A stretch of 64,000 nucleotides of DNA from VXYL01 sp965243095 (GTDB lineage Bacteria > Pseudomonadota > Gammaproteobacteria > Pseudomonadales > Azotimanducaceae). Positions 62,931 to 64,000 of this stretch are shown piece by piece. Position 1 is the first letter of the stretch. Every line of letters starts with the position of its first letter. The notes below the pieces were generated by a model that ran no database searches, was not told the origin of the DNA, and saw only the letters and a program-made list of their open reading frames with translations. The stretch is from assembly GCA_965243095.1 (NCBI GenBank), contig OZ251530.1, positions 2,418,001 to 2,482,000 of the forward strand, given 5' to 3'. Made by a program: the position numbers and the translations under genes.

Positions 62931-64000
62931 ATGCCCTCGCCCGATCCACCCACCACGCCCGAGCGCCCGCCCAACGTCGGCGACCTTGTGCGCGTGCGTT
63001 CGCGCCAGTGGCTGGTGGAGGAAGTGCTGGCGGATGGCGATGGCGGCTCGCCACAGGTCACCCTCGCGTGTGCGGACGACGATGCGCAAGGTCAATCCCT
63101 CACCGTGTTCTGGGATTACGAGCTGGATCGCGCCATCCTGCAAGAGGAGGGCTGGGCGGATCTCGCCAGCCGGCGGTTCGATTCGCCGCGCTACTTCGCC
63201 GCCTTCTTCAACACGTTGCGCTGGAACTGCACCACGGCCACGCAGCCCAACCTGTTTCAAGCGCCGTTCCGCGCCGGCATCCAGCTGGACGCCTACCAGA
63301 TGGAGCCGCTGCGCAAGGCGCTGCTGCTTCCCCGCGTCAACCTGTTCATCGCCGACGACACCGGCCTCGGCAAGACCATCGAAGCCGGCCTCATCGCCCG
63401 CGAACTGCTGCTGCGGCGCAAGGTGCGGCGCATCGTCGTGGCCGCGCCGCCCTCCGTGCTGGAACAGTGGAAGACGGAGCTCGAAGACCGCTTCGGCCTC
63501 CTGTTCGAGATTCTGGATCGCGCCTACGTCTCGCGGATGCGCCGGGAGCGCGGCTTCGGGGTGAATCCGTGGCGCACCCACAGCCGCTTTCTGGTGTCGC
63601 ACAAACTGCTCATCGAACCGGCCTACGCCGAGCCGCTGCGCGAGTGGCTGGGCGAGGCGCTGCCGGGCAGCCTGCTCATTTTGGACGAGGCGCACCACGC
63701 GGCGCCGTCGTCCGGCGGGCGCTACGGCATCGAGACCAAATTCACCCGCGCCGTGCGCGACTTGGGCGGGCGCTTCGAGCACCGGCTGTTTCTTTCCGCC
63801 ACGCCCCACAACGGCCACTCCAACAGCTTCTCCACGCTGCTGGAACTGTTGGATCCGTACCGTTTCACCCGCGGCGTGAAGGTGCGCGGCAGAGGCCAGT
63901 TGGATGCGGTGATGGTGCGGCGGCTGAAGGAGGACATCCGCGCCGTGCGCGGCGGCTTCCCGCAGCGCGAGGTGGTGCCGGTGGTGATCGACAACCTGCC
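62931..64000 (+). CDS. drmD: DISARM SNF2-type helicase DrmD (N-terminal part, runs off window)
   Basis: The first 356 residues or so of a larger protein starting MPSPDPPTTPERPPNVGDLV. It has an N-terminal domain with VRSRQWLVEEVLADGDGG and TVFWDYELDRAIL, then the SNF2 helicase core: ARVQLDAYQMEP-like entry (AGIQLDAYQMEPLRKALLLP), Walker A ADDTGLGKTIEAGL (about 142-155), PPSVLEQWKTELEDRFG, Walker B LLILDEAHHAAP and FLSATPHNGHSNSF. This pattern is that of DrmD, the marker of class 1 DISARM. The ATG at 62931 is 115 bases after the NYN gene. The adenine methylase drmMI expected for this class would lie beyond the window. Confidence 0.85.
   Translation, partial: MPSPDPPTTPERPPNVGDLVRVRSRQWLVEEVLADGDGGSPQVTLACADDDAQGQSLTVFWDYELDRAILQEEGWADLASRRFDSPRYFAAFFNTLRWNCTTATQPNLFQAPFRAGIQLDAYQMEPLRKALLLPRVNLFIADDTGLGKTIEAGLIARELLLRRKVRRIVVAAPPSVLEQWKTELEDRFGLLFEILDRAYVSRMRRERGFGVNPWRTHSRFLVSHKLLIEPAYAEPLREWLGEALPGSLLILDEAHHAAPSSGGRYGIETKFTRAVRDLGGRFEHRLFLSATPHNGHSNSFSTLLELLDPYRFTRGVKVRGRGQLDAVMVRRLKEDIRAVRGGFPQREVVPVVIDNL

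Overview
The window looks like a high-GC chromosomal segment of a gammaproteobacterium. The blocks rpmB-rpmG-mutM and rpsA-ihfB-lapA are in the order usual for that class, and a gcvR relic and a TtpC/ExbB/ExbD/TonB cluster fit the same placement. No mobile backbone (integrase, tRNA border, replication gene) is visible. The exact lineage cannot be named from the sequence; an uncultured, defence-rich lineage is an inference.

Layout. 0-4.1 kb (minus): a secreted RHS-repeat protein with a C-terminal HExxH module, followed by a translationally coupled exported protein that could be its immunity partner. 4.1-6.8 kb: a gcvR pseudogene, a small-molecule kinase, mutM (apparent CTG start), rpmG and rpmB. 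6.9-8.15 kb: a nested palindromic repeat, a broken ISNCY-type transposase and a scrap of an RND gene. 8.2-20.25 kb: an accessory island with three unrelated restriction-modification pairs: a D12 adenine methylase with an EcoRI-family nuclease; a beta-class methylase with a probable nuclease; and an HTH-cytosine methylase with a convergent PD-(D/E)xK nuclease. An intact RND pump operon and a decayed gene lie among them. A second RND scrap closes the island at 20.4-20.5 kb.

20.5-30.4 kb: a Yej-type peptide ABC importer (ATPase, two permeases, binding protein), divergent from a sugar isomerase-like protein, a Gfo/Idh/MocA oxidoreductase and a second binding protein. 30.5-33.3 kb: a DUF1080 protein, an ammonium channel and a small two-helix membrane protein. 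33.6-39.7 kb: an energy-transduction operon (DUF3450, TtpC-like, ExbB, ExbD, two tandem TonB copies, TPR protein), then riboflavin synthase with an apparent ATT start. 40.4-44.8 kb (minus): two ABC ATPase-permease pairs and an LLM oxidoreductase.

44.9-50.5 kb: a tightly overlapped plus-strand cluster with two small membrane coiled-coil proteins, two ferritin-like diiron paralogues (the second has lost its metal ligands), two small SCP2-like proteins, an FmdB zinc ribbon and a sodium/solute symporter. 50.6-53.8 kb: a CoA transferase, an enoyl-CoA hydratase and type II glutamine synthetase with a clear terminator. 53.9-56.5 kb (minus): lapA, ihfB, rpsA. 56.8 kb to the end: a DISARM-type anti-phage locus running off the window (drmA, drmB, a NYN-domain nuclease gene with its own promoter and hairpin leader, and the start of drmD). 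This unusual DISARM arrangement and the three-system restriction island are the most striking content.
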